DNA of 24,341 nucleotides from IMG/VR virus record IMGVR_UViG_3300003177_000023, positions 1-24,341 of that record; one strand, given 5' to 3'. The position numbers and the translations under genes are program-made. Shown one piece after another: positions 12,153 to 20,482 of the stretch (positions are counted from its first letter, which is position 1; every line of letters starts with the position of its first letter). This DNA comes from a virus. Below the pieces are notes generated by a model that was not told where the DNA came from, did no database searches, and saw nothing but the letters and a program-made list of their open reading frames with translations.

Positions 12153-13108
12153 ATACAAAACTACCTGCGCGCGTATACCTAAAGCATAACGCGTATTACT
12201 ACGTAACCTTGCCAGATCGGAAATGGATACGACTAGGCAAAACAGAGTCAGAAATGTATGCCGCGCTATCAAAAATAAAAGACATCGACAGCGGAAAAGG
12301 AACAATGCTGGAGCAGTTCGAACGATACGAAAACGAAATAATACCGACCAAAGCACCCAGAACCCAACAAGACAACAAATCAGAAATAAAAAACTTAAAA
12401 AAAGCATTCGGCAAAATGCTCCCCGAAAACATAAAGCCAAAACACATCTACGCATACATGGATGCGCGCGGGCAGACATCAAAAACCAGAGCAAACAGAG
12501 AAAAATCACTACTAAGCGTAGTTTTCAGCAATATGGTTCGTTGGGGCATTGTAGAGTACAACCCATGCAAACAAGTTAAGAATTTCACCGAAAAACCCCG
12601 CGACAGATACGTAGAAGACTGGGAATATCAAGCGGTACTCTCGCTTGCATCCGCAGTTATGCACGCCGCCATGGAAATAGCAGTTATAACAGGAATGCGC
12701 CAAGGCGATATCATTAAACTAAAATACAGTGATCTAACAGACGAAGGAATTCGATTAACACAGAACAAAACAGGGAAAAAACAAATTTTTCAATGGACAG
12801 ACGATCTAAGAGCCGCGATCAAGAAATCACGCGAACAAAAACGACATGCAGAAAGCGTAATAAATATAATAGCAAACGAGCGCGGGCAAGCTTATACGTC
12901 AAATGGATTTAAAAGCAACTGGCAACGCTTAATGAACAAAGCAATAGAGACAGGCGCAATAAAAAACAGATTCACATTTCACGATTTACGAGCAAAAGCA
13001 GGCAGTGATGCGAATGGAAATGCACAAGAATTATTAGGACATGCTAACGCAGCAACAACTCGAAAAGTCTACGAAAGAAAGCCCGCAAAAGTGAAGCCAA
13101 ATCGTTAA
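12149..13108 (+). CDS. int: Phage tyrosine integrase
   Basis: The product is 319 aa. It contains an N-terminal arm-binding-like domain (residues 1-60), a SAM-like core-binding domain (about 65-145) and the catalytic domain. The catalytic set is complete: R184 (TGMRQGD), K207, H278 and R281 (FHDLRAKAG), H298 (LLGHANAATT) and Y308 (RKVYERK). It recombines attP with the tRNA-His attB by a covalent 3'-phosphotyrosine mechanism. The gene points straight at attP, 66 bases away. The plus strand here is very A-rich and T-poor, like the early genes. Confidence 0.95.
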   Translation: MNTKLPARVYLKHNAYYYVTLPDRKWIRLGKTESEMYAALSKIKDIDSGKGTMLEQFERYENEIIPTKAPRTQQDNKSEIKNLKKAFGKMLPENIKPKHIYAYMDARGQTSKTRANREKSLLSVVFSNMVRWGIVEYNPCKQVKNFTEKPRDRYVEDWEYQAVLSLASAVMHAAMEIAVITGMRQGDIIKLKYSDLTDEGIRLTQNKTGKKQIFQWTDDLRAAIKKSREQKRHAESVINIIANERGQAYTSNGFKSNWQRLMNKAIETGAIKNRFTFHDLRAKAGSDANGNAQELLGHANAATTRKVYERKPAKVKPNR

Positions 13109-13346
13109 AAAGTTAGACAAACTAAAAATAGTTAGACATTTGACTATATAGGCATTACAAGAATGTAGCAAAAATGGGGTGGACGATGGGTCTTGAACCC
13201 ACGACAACCGGAATCACAATCAGAAACCTTATTTAACTATTTTTTAGTTATTTCAGTGATTTATATAAATAGCGTCTAACTATAAGCCTTATTTTAGCCA
13301 TTATTTAATCAAAGAGTTATGTTTTTTATACGCACAAAGTTAGACA
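13109..13346. other. attP: Phage attachment site attP with integrase arm-type repeats
   Basis: The core is the tRNA-His 3' segment at 13175-13221. The 9-base motif AGTTAGACA occurs at 13111-13119, 13130-13138 and 13338-13346, and as the inverted GTCTAACT at 13274-13281. So two direct copies lie on the integrase side and two copies on the tail-gene side of the core. This is the P-core-P' layout of a lambda-type attP. In a prophage these arms would be split between attL and attR and host DNA would border the core. Confidence 0.8.
13175..13221 (-). other. 3' part of a tRNA-His gene (attP core)
   Basis: The minus strand reads from the anticodon loop (GATTGTGATTCC, anticodon GTG) through a T-arm with TTCAAGA to the acceptor end GTCCACC followed by C73 and CCA at 13175. 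C73 and the GTG anticodon identify tRNA-His. The D-arm and the 5' acceptor strand are absent, and the 5' side of the anticodon stem does not pair, so this is not a functional tRNA. Integration would rebuild the host gene's 3' end. Confidence 0.85.
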
Positions 13347-13370
13347 GATTTTAAAGCTATTTTCTATTTG

Positions 13371-13401
13371 CCTCATTCCCACGTTCTCCGTGGGAATGAG
13401 G
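13371..13401. repeat. REP-like palindrome after the last tail gene
   Basis: CCTCATTCCCACG (13371-13383) and its exact complement (13389-13401) flank TTCTC. The 13-bp stem ends 5 bases beyond the tail-gene stop and may stop minus-strand transcription although no T-run follows. Palindromes with a TTCCCACG...CGTGGGAA core are common dispersed repeats in proteobacterial genomes, so it may be host-derived. Confidence 0.7.
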
Positions 13402-13405
13402 AAGG

Positions 13406-15499
13406 TCAGATAAATATGGCTCGTGAAAGCCCATATATTCTTACGTCCATAATAGCTAGACTAGATAGAGAAACGTCTGTGGAGCCATTTATAATAAAGT
13501 CTTGACCAAGATAACCTGGGGTATGTCTACCAGCTTTAACATATGCGTTACCGTATTTATCAGATACGTAATAAGCTACCTTGTAACTCGAGTATTCGTT
13601 TGATATTTTCCATCCGAGGATGTTAGTACTTAACTGACCGCCTCCATCAGTCCTTGAAAATGCGCCATTGATTACGTCGTAATAAAATCCGTACCTCATG
13701 TCAAGAATTATCTTTTTTTCATTTATTGTATAGGGTGTAGTATCGGGTTCCACTATCACCATTCCATCCATCGTCACTGTGAGGATTGGAGAATTTATCT
13801 TAAATGGCGGAGAGGAAGAACTTAACTCTCCAGCCCACACCCAGTCATGAAACTTAAATCCAACAACTTTTCTATTTCCTACGTAATCCATAAAGTAATT
13901 ACTTTGTTCTTGAGTGAGGATAGGGGATTCTATTGCTCCAAGGGTGACAGTTTTAGCTACCATATCTATGTTAAAAGTCATGGGATAGAATTCTTCTGGC
14001 GAAACGTAATAAAATGGATCTCCGATATTGTTAGTGCCGAATCCAGAAACATGCAGGTTAAATACACCACAAGCTTCTGTAACATCTTTGTTGACTCCAA
14101 TTATTCCATTAAACTCCCCATAGTGAAATGCCGGACCAGGATGTAGGTCTCCAAGCAGTATTTCCCCTGTTTTTACGGTTGCTCTGTTTTCTACAAAAGC
14201 ATAAACTAATTTAAAGGGGGTAGAATCTACCCCTAAGGTGTTGATAAGCGGGGCTCGTGACATTAGGACTATATATCTTTTCACCCCGTTTATTACTTTC
14301 ACTGCCGCACCGTAGATGATGTTAGGGCTAGAAGCACCAAAGATGGATTTCCCTTCGTCGTATAGTATTCCTGATTGAAGTATAGTATTCCCAGAGCGGT
14401 CAGTCTGTAAAGGAGCCTCATACCTACCCCTTAAAAAGTAGGTGTCTGTAGGATTCCCCCAAGTTATATAGTTATTCCCATCAGTCCAATCAAATATCCC
14501 ACCATAAGCAGAGGTATAGTCTGGTAGACCTGGGGTGTTGATGATGCCATCATATATCTTGTGGGAGTTGGCATCAAACTTTATTACAGTGGCTTTAGGG
14601 GGTACTCCAAATACGAAGTTGGATTGAGTACAAACTCTAGGGTTATTTACAAACCCTGCTATTCTTGGGGTATCCCAGTTCCGATGAAAACTTACTACAA
14701 CTCTATCCCCAACTTTAAAAGCACTCGTACCACAATTCCCATAAAATACGGGAACATCAACCAAGTTGGGAGTTTTATTTATCACATAAGCCGCGTTATG
14801 CACGCCACGCACCGAACTTACTTCACTCTCATTCTGAAAAGTTATATTGCACGTATTATTTTTAGCGTCTATCGACGTTATCTTTCCTGCTCTGTACTCA
14901 GGTCTCCAGTATTGTTGCGCTGGTAAGGCTATCCAATTGTATACGAGGGTATATGCCCCTACTTCTCTCGCGGGGGTTAATGTGCGAGTGGTATTATGAG
15001 TGGTTGGGGAGATTAGGATAGCTTCGTTGTGCGGAGCATTCACTTCATCAGAAAGCTCAATCGTATCTACTTCTCCAGTCAGTCCCTCAGTAAATGTGAT
15101 ACACCAAGCTTCCACGGGCATTGGGTTTGCATATTTTGCTAAATCCTGATCTAAAGCCTTAAGTTCATAAAAAAGGGAGAAATATTTGGCATCAAGAGTG
15201 CGCTCTGTGCTTTTAAGATTATCAAGTTCGGTTTTTAATTCTGCTAATTGTTTTCGCAGTAATAACTCATCTTGTAAATTATGCTCCCCTGTTACTAAAT
15301 TTTGTAACTGGGTGAATTTATCTTCCACCTCTATATTTTTTAAGGTTATTTTAGCTTTAACAGAAGTTAAGTTACCATTTACTTTTGTCATTGATGCAAT
15401 GACTTCCGTTTTTCTTGCGCTTAATTGGCTTGTTTTATAAATTTCTTTTATTAGGTACTGACCTTTGCCTCTGTCATTGAGTATTAACGCTTTACCCAT
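13406..15499 (-). CDS. Large tail-tip or fibre protein
   Basis: The product is 697 aa and the last gene of the late operon. Residues about 25-125 are heptad-like and charged (QLQNLVTGEHNLQDELLLRK, then LAELKTELDNLKSTERTL), a likely trimeric coiled coil. A beta-rich central part follows, with RAGKITSIDAKNNTCNITF and VGDRVVVSFHRNWDTPRIAG resembling small barrel domains of baseplate proteins. The long remainder is beta-rich and Gly/Tyr/Asn-rich with no recognised fold. The position next to attP matches lambda side-tail-fibre genes. A receptor-binding role is inferred. It overlaps the upstream gene by 8 bases. Confidence 0.65.
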   Translation of the reverse strand: MGKALILNDRGKGQYLIKEIYKTSQLSARKTEVIASMTKVNGNLTSVKAKITLKNIEVEDKFTQLQNLVTGEHNLQDELLLRKQLAELKTELDNLKSTERTLDAKYFSLFYELKALDQDLAKYANPMPVEAWCITFTEGLTGEVDTIELSDEVNAPHNEAILISPTTHNTTRTLTPAREVGAYTLVYNWIALPAQQYWRPEYRAGKITSIDAKNNTCNITFQNESEVSSVRGVHNAAYVINKTPNLVDVPVFYGNCGTSAFKVGDRVVVSFHRNWDTPRIAGFVNNPRVCTQSNFVFGVPPKATVIKFDANSHKIYDGIINTPGLPDYTSAYGGIFDWTDGNNYITWGNPTDTYFLRGRYEAPLQTDRSGNTILQSGILYDEGKSIFGASSPNIIYGAAVKVINGVKRYIVLMSRAPLINTLGVDSTPFKLVYAFVENRATVKTGEILLGDLHPGPAFHYGEFNGIIGVNKDVTEACGVFNLHVSGFGTNNIGDPFYYVSPEEFYPMTFNIDMVAKTVTLGAIESPILTQEQSNYFMDYVGNRKVVGFKFHDWVWAGELSSSSPPFKINSPILTVTMDGMVIVEPDTTPYTINEKKIILDMRYGFYYDVINGAFSRTDGGGQLSTNILGWKISNEYSSYKVAYYVSDKYGNAYVKAGRHTPGYLGQDFIINGSTDVSLSSLAIMDVRIYGLSRAIFI

Positions 15500-17021
15500 C
15501 AGAAACCTCCATAGTCACCAATCTTTTACTAAAATTTTTTACTACTTTTGTGACTGAAACAATAAGCGTGGGACTAATTTCCACAGAGTCACCGACATTT
15601 AAACCTGCAATCGGCGTGGCTCTTACTCGCAACGATCCGCTTGCATCTGTATTTACAAAAGATATACCTGATAATTTGTATTGCGTGGGTGAATTATTTA
15701 CTGGGATTATCCCAGATAATGCCATAGTTATACTAAAATGTTTTGCCCCTTGTGAGCTGGAAAAATTTTTTACGTTAAAAGGCTCAGAGATAACTTCTTT
15801 TGTTGTTCCGTCGCTGTAGATGGTTACTTCATGAATAGTGACTAAGCCATTGGGTCGCGCACTAATACTGCTTAAAAAATTGCCCCCGTTAGGGATAGAA
15901 ATTGAAGCTGTATTTTTGTTTCCTTTTGCTATTCTTAAAGTTAATGTGTGCAAGGGTAAAATTACATCTGCAAGTCCATCTTGCGTGCCAGTTAATATTG
16001 CAGAATAGCGCAAACCAATACTGTCTGGCGAGGAATTTATAATAATCCCAAAGGACGGTAAACCACCTACAAACGAATCCGATTCACCCGTTAGATCAAT
16101 TATTATGTTATTTGGAACTCTCCCATGCAAAATAGCGTTATTAAGCAGTGGGACGGATGTATTAACCCCTTGTATAATTGTTGGAGTATTTCCTGTTCCA
16201 TGTAGGGAAAATCCAGAATTAACTTGAATTATAGGACCGAAAATAGGGGTATTAAATACTAAACTTCCTGTCCCCACTAGAGCAGTTTGGCTATTCCCAA
16301 TGGTCGAGGATGCTAAGTTACCTGTTAGTGTTAATGCTTTATGTAATGCCGTTCCAGTATAAGGCACACCCGCTTGGGTCTGCACCGCTAGGGACATTAA
16401 ATCTTGCCCCCCTGCGGCTTGGGAAAGTAGCAAGGTTTGGTTGGATAGGGTGTCCGTTGCGGAATACGCTGTTACGTAGAAGTCTGTGCTTCCCGTTATG
16501 GTTTTTCCAACAAATTCAATAAGATTACTGGTAAATCTTACTGCGACTTCTGCTATGGTCGTTCCAGGGGTTAGAGAGTCCTCTAGTATGAATAGGATTA
16601 TTGTTTCGCCGCCAGCCGTTCTAATTTGTGAGCTTGCGGCGGTTGCTGCATCCTTTCCTACTGGATGGAAAGTAAATATCACATCAGGCTGATCTGACCA
16701 ACCAATCATCTGGTTGACGTTAGGCACAGACATAAAAGCCGCAGAAGCACCTGCAGCTAAGGCAGTTTTATAGAATAGAAGTCCGCCTTCGGTGCTTATA
16801 TAATAACTGGGAGCGACTTGATTACCCCATATCGGGGTGGAAAGGGAAATAGTTTGAATACTATTATCCCCCGCCAGGCTAAACATAGTCCCAGTGGTTG
16901 ACGCTCCCACCGCTGTAACCCACGCATCATATTGAGCTTTAGGTGTTAAAGAAGAGGCGGTTACGGTGGAATTTAGGTTGGTTAAACCAGACCCTGCCCC
17001 GCTTAAATCAATAGTTGCCAT
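15492..17021 (-). CDS. Tail-associated structural protein (509 aa)
   Basis: The product starts MATIDLSGAGSGLTNLNSTV and is rich in Ser, Thr, Gly and Asn with alternating short strands, typical of phage surface or tip proteins. Residues near 30-40 (PKAQYDAWVTAVGA) are helical. The last 60 residues (GSLRVRATPIAGLNVGDSVE) resemble a small barrel. No family is named. It overlaps the fibre gene by 8 bases and starts 1 base after the preceding gene, so all are co-transcribed. No coiled coil is seen. Confidence 0.6.
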   Translation of the reverse strand: MATIDLSGAGSGLTNLNSTVTASSLTPKAQYDAWVTAVGASTTGTMFSLAGDNSIQTISLSTPIWGNQVAPSYYISTEGGLLFYKTALAAGASAAFMSVPNVNQMIGWSDQPDVIFTFHPVGKDAATAASSQIRTAGGETIILFILEDSLTPGTTIAEVAVRFTSNLIEFVGKTITGSTDFYVTAYSATDTLSNQTLLLSQAAGGQDLMSLAVQTQAGVPYTGTALHKALTLTGNLASSTIGNSQTALVGTGSLVFNTPIFGPIIQVNSGFSLHGTGNTPTIIQGVNTSVPLLNNAILHGRVPNNIIIDLTGESDSFVGGLPSFGIIINSSPDSIGLRYSAILTGTQDGLADVILPLHTLTLRIAKGNKNTASISIPNGGNFLSSISARPNGLVTIHEVTIYSDGTTKEVISEPFNVKNFSSSQGAKHFSITMALSGIIPVNNSPTQYKLSGISFVNTDASGSLRVRATPIAGLNVGDSVEISPTLIVSVTKVVKNFSKRLVTMEVSDG

Positions 17022-17022
17022 G

Positions 17023-17487
17023 CTAGGTTATGGAATACCACCCGTTTGCGGGCTGATTTATTATGAAGTTAGAATTGGTCGATGATTGAGAGGTGGTGGT
17101 GTTTGTGGTATCCAAATCCACGTACCAAAGCAGCTTATCTGTCGTACCCAGGAACGTGTTCGCCGTTACTGGCTGAACGCAGATTAGAAATTTAGCCGTT
17201 ATTGTTACATTCGCTCCAAAGTTCGCTGCCCCACTTGCAAACGAAGTTGTTCCAACAACTGAAGCAGAATCTAAAACGGGAGCAGGAACGGCAATGGGCG
17301 CACCTGCTCCTGTTGTTATAACGCCCAATAATTGCGAGGTTGTTGAATGCGTGGCAGACGGAATGTAGGTGTTATCTGCCAGAATAAACATATTGCTCCC
17401 TGCGGTTGCATCATCCCATTGTCGCCCCGCCGTTCCGAAAAGCGTTGTTTCTAATCCGTTATATTTTGTTACCACTCCAATTGCCAT
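17023..17487 (-). CDS. Small structural protein of the tail tip (154 aa)
   Basis: The product begins MAIGVVTKYNGLETTLFGTA and ends PANGWYSIT. It is Thr/Ala/Ser-rich and beta-rich, with no charged helices, as seen in phage decoration or tip proteins. It lies between the 113-aa gene (9-base gap) and the 509-aa structural gene (1-base gap). No family is recognised. Confidence 0.55.
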   Translation of the reverse strand: MAIGVVTKYNGLETTLFGTAGRQWDDATAGSNMFILADNTYIPSATHSTTSQLLGVITTGAGAPIAVPAPVLDSASVVGTTSFASGAANFGANVTITAKFLICVQPVTANTFLGTTDKLLWYVDLDTTNTTTSQSSTNSNFIINQPANGWYSIT

Positions 17488-17496
17488 ATCTTTCCC

Positions 17497-17838
17497 CTAT
17501 GTTAATTTTTTTTCTGCTAAAAATAGTAATTTTATGGGGGTCACTGCAATATCTAATTGCTTTATTCCCCCCTCGAAAACTCCTGATTTAGTGCTTATTC
17601 TGACGCGTGAATGATTTTTTATTAGCCATTCTAAAGAATCCCTTACGCCTATATCATAAATTTCTAAAGCCCATTGCCCGTCTGCTTCTGATAATCCCAA
17701 ATCAGTTATGACATTGCCGCCATCAATAGTAGCGGTGTTAGTTAGCCTTCTTGAAAGCGGTGGCAATTTGCTTGTAGAAACTTTATGTAGTTGAACGCTT
17801 CCGAGCAGGTCGAATGTTTTTGCAGTTATAGAAATCAT
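17497..17838 (-). CDS. Minor tail protein directly after the tape measure (113 aa)
   Basis: The product begins MISITAKTFDLLGSVQLHKV and contains a SEADGQWALEIYDIGVRDSL segment and a C-terminal strand. Start and tape-measure stop overlap by 4 bases. The slot and size match lambda gpM (about 109 aa) or a short distal-tail subunit, but the sequence is not close enough for a family name. Likely part of the tail tip ring. Confidence 0.55.
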   Translation of the reverse strand: MISITAKTFDLLGSVQLHKVSTSKLPPLSRRLTNTATIDGGNVITDLGLSEADGQWALEIYDIGVRDSLEWLIKNHSRVRISTKSGVFEGGIKQLDIAVTPIKLLFLAEKKLT

Positions 17839-19502
17839 GTTAAGAGTGTCATCCCTTCTGCTAATGCTTCGATACGAATATTATTTATAAGCCCTTCCAT
17901 AACGGCTTGTAATTCAGGGGCTAAGTTTCCAGCATCTATGGTCACCTGTGTGCCGCCTTGCAATCTATTTGCCTTTGCTCTCATTAAGTCTATTTCTGCA
18001 TTATTTAGGTCTGTTGCATTAGCTAAAGCTTGGTCTGCTCTATCGTTAGATAGACCTAACTGACGTTCGAATTGAAACCCAAAGGTATCCCCTTTCTTAG
18101 GTCCTGATCCAAAGATTGCCGAAACACCATCCGTGGTGGACTTAACTACGTCGGATACTGATTTAAAAGCGGCTTCTGCAACTTTTGCCGCCGCTTGTAT
18201 TTCTGCTACATCCACGGTTGCTTTAAACTTCAGTGCCTGTACTTGCTTGGCGGTGGCTAATTCAGCCATTTTTCTTTTTAACTTTCCAGCCTCTGTTATC
18301 CCTAGCCGTTGCGCTTCTGTTAGCTTTCCCGTTGCCTTGGCTTCTGCTTCTATGGCATCCTTTGTCTTAGTGGTTTGTACGCCAAATGTTTCTACCGTTT
18401 TTACCCCGTCCTTTAGTACGATTCTAAATGACTTGTGCGCCTTATCCGCTTTTTCAATTGCCGCTTTAAGGTCATAGTCTGCCTTTTTTGTTGTTTTTAC
18501 TTTTCCTGTAGTTAAATCCAATTCCAACCCAAGGTCTTTCATCCCTTTAACAACGTCGGTAGTGGTTTTTTTCCATGTTATGGATTTAGTTGCCGCGTCT
18601 GCTACCTCTTTATCATAATCCCTCACTACAGCAGGCGCTTTTCTCCAGAGCTTATCCACTTCGTCAAATACAATTTTTCCAGACTCTTGAGCCTTTTTTA
18701 AATCCTTATAATTAGTTATTGTTTTCCCAAGCTCAACGGAGGCTTGCCTAAGCTCCTCTTTTTTAGCTGCCTCTTGCTTGGTCGCAAGCTCGGATGCAGT
18801 TGTCGATGCCTTGGTTGCTTTTGTATAATCATTGTATTCCCCAATACCAATGGTTATGGCGGTCGCCACACCTGCAAGAGCTAAACCGACAGGGCCTAAA
18901 GCAAGAGCGGCTGCCCCTGCCCCTCTTGCGAGAGAAAGAAGCGAAGTGTTTGCGCCTGTACTACTCAAAACCGCCAAAGCCCCACCTACGGTGCTGAGGG
19001 TAGTGGCGATTAAATCAAGAAAGGGCAATACCTTGTTGATAGCAGACCCTATCCCTGCAACTTCCCCCACAAAATTTGCAACCCCTGTACCACTCGCTGA
19101 AGCATCTGCCAACATAGTGGCAATCCCAGTGAATAATGGCTTTAATCCCTCAATGACTCCTGCCGATGCACTTGCAAGTGACCCCATGAAATCCACAATT
19201 GCCTGAAGAATAAGTTTAAGGTCTTCGGGTTTAGTTGGATCTAAGCCATCAAACAAGCTTCCAATTTCTTTTTTTATATCCCCAAATCCAGACAATAAGT
19301 TAGTGAAGTCAATTCCTGCGAAAGCATCGGGCAGTGCTTTTGCTATTCCAGCAAACAAAGTCTCTATATCCCCACCCTGAGTGTTTAGAGCGGTAAATAA
19401 CGGATCTAATCCGCCCGCTTTAACAATATCACCAAATGCTTTTTGTATTTTTCCAACCCCAGTTACTGTATCGTTAAACCCAGGAAGGAGTTTCTCACCC
19501 AC
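17835..19502 (-). CDS. Tape measure protein, C-terminal part (frame-broken)
   Basis: This 555-codon frame opens at a GTG (MGEKLLPGFNDTV) inside the end of the N-terminal part and lies in the -1 frame relative to it. It continues smoothly as a tape measure: alternating hydrophobic stretches (VGGALAVLSSTGANTSLLSL, then LALGPVGLALAGVATAITIG) form predicted membrane segments near residues 165-215, followed by long Lys/Ala-rich helices (AKQVQALKFKATVDVAEIQA). The first ribosome binding site belongs to the N-terminal part, so this half cannot stand alone as a sensible gene. See the entry for 19463-20482. Confidence 0.75.
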   Translation of the reverse strand: MGEKLLPGFNDTVTGVGKIQKAFGDIVKAGGLDPLFTALNTQGGDIETLFAGIAKALPDAFAGIDFTNLLSGFGDIKKEIGSLFDGLDPTKPEDLKLILQAIVDFMGSLASASAGVIEGLKPLFTGIATMLADASASGTGVANFVGEVAGIGSAINKVLPFLDLIATTLSTVGGALAVLSSTGANTSLLSLARGAGAAALALGPVGLALAGVATAITIGIGEYNDYTKATKASTTASELATKQEAAKKEELRQASVELGKTITNYKDLKKAQESGKIVFDEVDKLWRKAPAVVRDYDKEVADAATKSITWKKTTTDVVKGMKDLGLELDLTTGKVKTTKKADYDLKAAIEKADKAHKSFRIVLKDGVKTVETFGVQTTKTKDAIEAEAKATGKLTEAQRLGITEAGKLKRKMAELATAKQVQALKFKATVDVAEIQAAAKVAEAAFKSVSDVVKSTTDGVSAIFGSGPKKGDTFGFQFERQLGLSNDRADQALANATDLNNAEIDLMRAKANRLQGGTQVTIDAGNLAPELQAVMEGLINNIRIEALAEGMTLLT

Positions 19503-20482
19503 CGCGAACCAGTAGCTTTTAATGCAACAGCCGTTATATCTTGGCTCTTTTTTAAGCTATCAAAAGCAATAACCATTTTACCCGCCTGGTCTACTCCTGT
19601 TATTTGAGAAGCGATAACTAATTTTTGTTTTTTATCCAACCCTTTAAATGCTTTTGCCACATCTATGAAAATCGATTTTCCGTCACGCATTTTCCCATTA
19701 ACATCTAATTGAGAAACACCAATACTATTAAGCGCATCTCCGACGGGTTTTGATTTATCGATTAACTTTAGTAGTCCCGTTTTAAGAGCATTCGCCGCTT
19801 CAGGTCCGCTCCTAAATACCTCAATTATGGGGGTAAGTAGCCCCGTCGTTTCCTCAAAGGAAAAGCCCATCTTACTTGCAATAGGGGAAATGGCTACCAT
19901 TCCGTCCGCTAAAGTAGAGAGGGAAGTGGCGTAATGATTAGACACATTATTAAGCGCTTCAATATAACGCGGAGCAGCAGAGGCTTGTGCGCCAAATCCC
20001 TTGATTGAAGCTATTAAAATCTCAGACGCTTTCCCAATATCCACATCCCCAGCAACAGTTAAATCTAAAGCCTGCTTTTCTAAAACTGCCGCGTCCTTGG
20101 CGTCAAACCCCGCTTGTTTAAAGTCTGCCATCCCGTTTAAGACAGCGGTGGCAGCAATTCCATATTTTTCTGATAATTTAATAACATTATCTGTAAATGA
20201 TGTAACTGAAGGGTCAGTAGCGTCTAATACTTTAGCCAAGTTTCCTTGCGCATCTTTAAAATCAAGTGCCTTCTGGATTGAAAAACCACCATAGGCGGCG
20301 GCTAATGCAACTAAAGCCGTTTCGGTTTTTAATAATGATCCAGCAAGAGTATCTAAGGGCTGAGTAACATCGGATACTTGATTATTTAAAGAATGTAAAT
20401 TTCTGCCAATTCCCGTAATAACTCGACTCGTATTATCCGTTGCACCAAAGATTATTTCTATCGTTTCCGAAATACTAGCCAT
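19463..20482 (-). CDS. Tape measure protein, N-terminal part (frame-broken)
   Basis: The product is 339 aa. It starts MASISETIEIIFGATDNTSR and contains the PhageMin_Tail-type core: ALDFKDAQGNLAKVL (residues about 70-85) and KYGIAATAVLNGMADFKQAG (about 105-125), with GFGAQASAAPRYIEALNN later. The natural reading near the end would be KATGS-AVGEKLLPG, but the frame goes to RWVRNSFLGLTIQ and stops. Joining both halves gives about 880 aa, which would specify a tail of about 130 nm at 1.5 A per residue. AGAAAGGGGTAG precedes the ATG, which overlaps the end of the gpGT frame. Confidence 0.8.
   Translation of the reverse strand: MASISETIEIIFGATDNTSRVITGIGRNLHSLNNQVSDVTQPLDTLAGSLLKTETALVALAAAYGGFSIQKALDFKDAQGNLAKVLDATDPSVTSFTDNVIKLSEKYGIAATAVLNGMADFKQAGFDAKDAAVLEKQALDLTVAGDVDIGKASEILIASIKGFGAQASAAPRYIEALNNVSNHYATSLSTLADGMVAISPIASKMGFSFEETTGLLTPIIEVFRSGPEAANALKTGLLKLIDKSKPVGDALNSIGVSQLDVNGKMRDGKSIFIDVAKAFKGLDKKQKLVIASQITGVDQAGKMVIAFDSLKKSQDITAVALKATGSRWVRNSFLGLTIQ

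Noticed and set aside
12132-12703. Minus- and plus-strand ORFs overlapping the integrase gene (12132-12509, 12199-12447, 12223-12579, 12512-12703)
   Set aside because: The integrase frame has all catalytic residues across this stretch; the others are shadows with biased composition.
13175-13221. Complete tRNA gene
   Set aside because: Only the anticodon loop to CCA is present; the D-arm and the 5' acceptor strand are missing.
13371-13401. Palindrome as a single CRISPR repeat
   Set aside because: A perfect 13-bp stem with a TTCCCACG core is typical of dispersed REP-like elements and occurs once here.
3763-13405. CRISPR array next to the Csf operon
   Set aside because: I looked at all intergenic gaps (3763-4181, 4732-4866, 11294-11408, 13109-13405) and found no set of 25-35-base direct repeats with equal spacing.
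19463-19515. Programmed frameshift in the tape measure gene
   Set aside because: No X-XXY-YYZ heptamer in phase at the joint; indel or assembly error is simpler.
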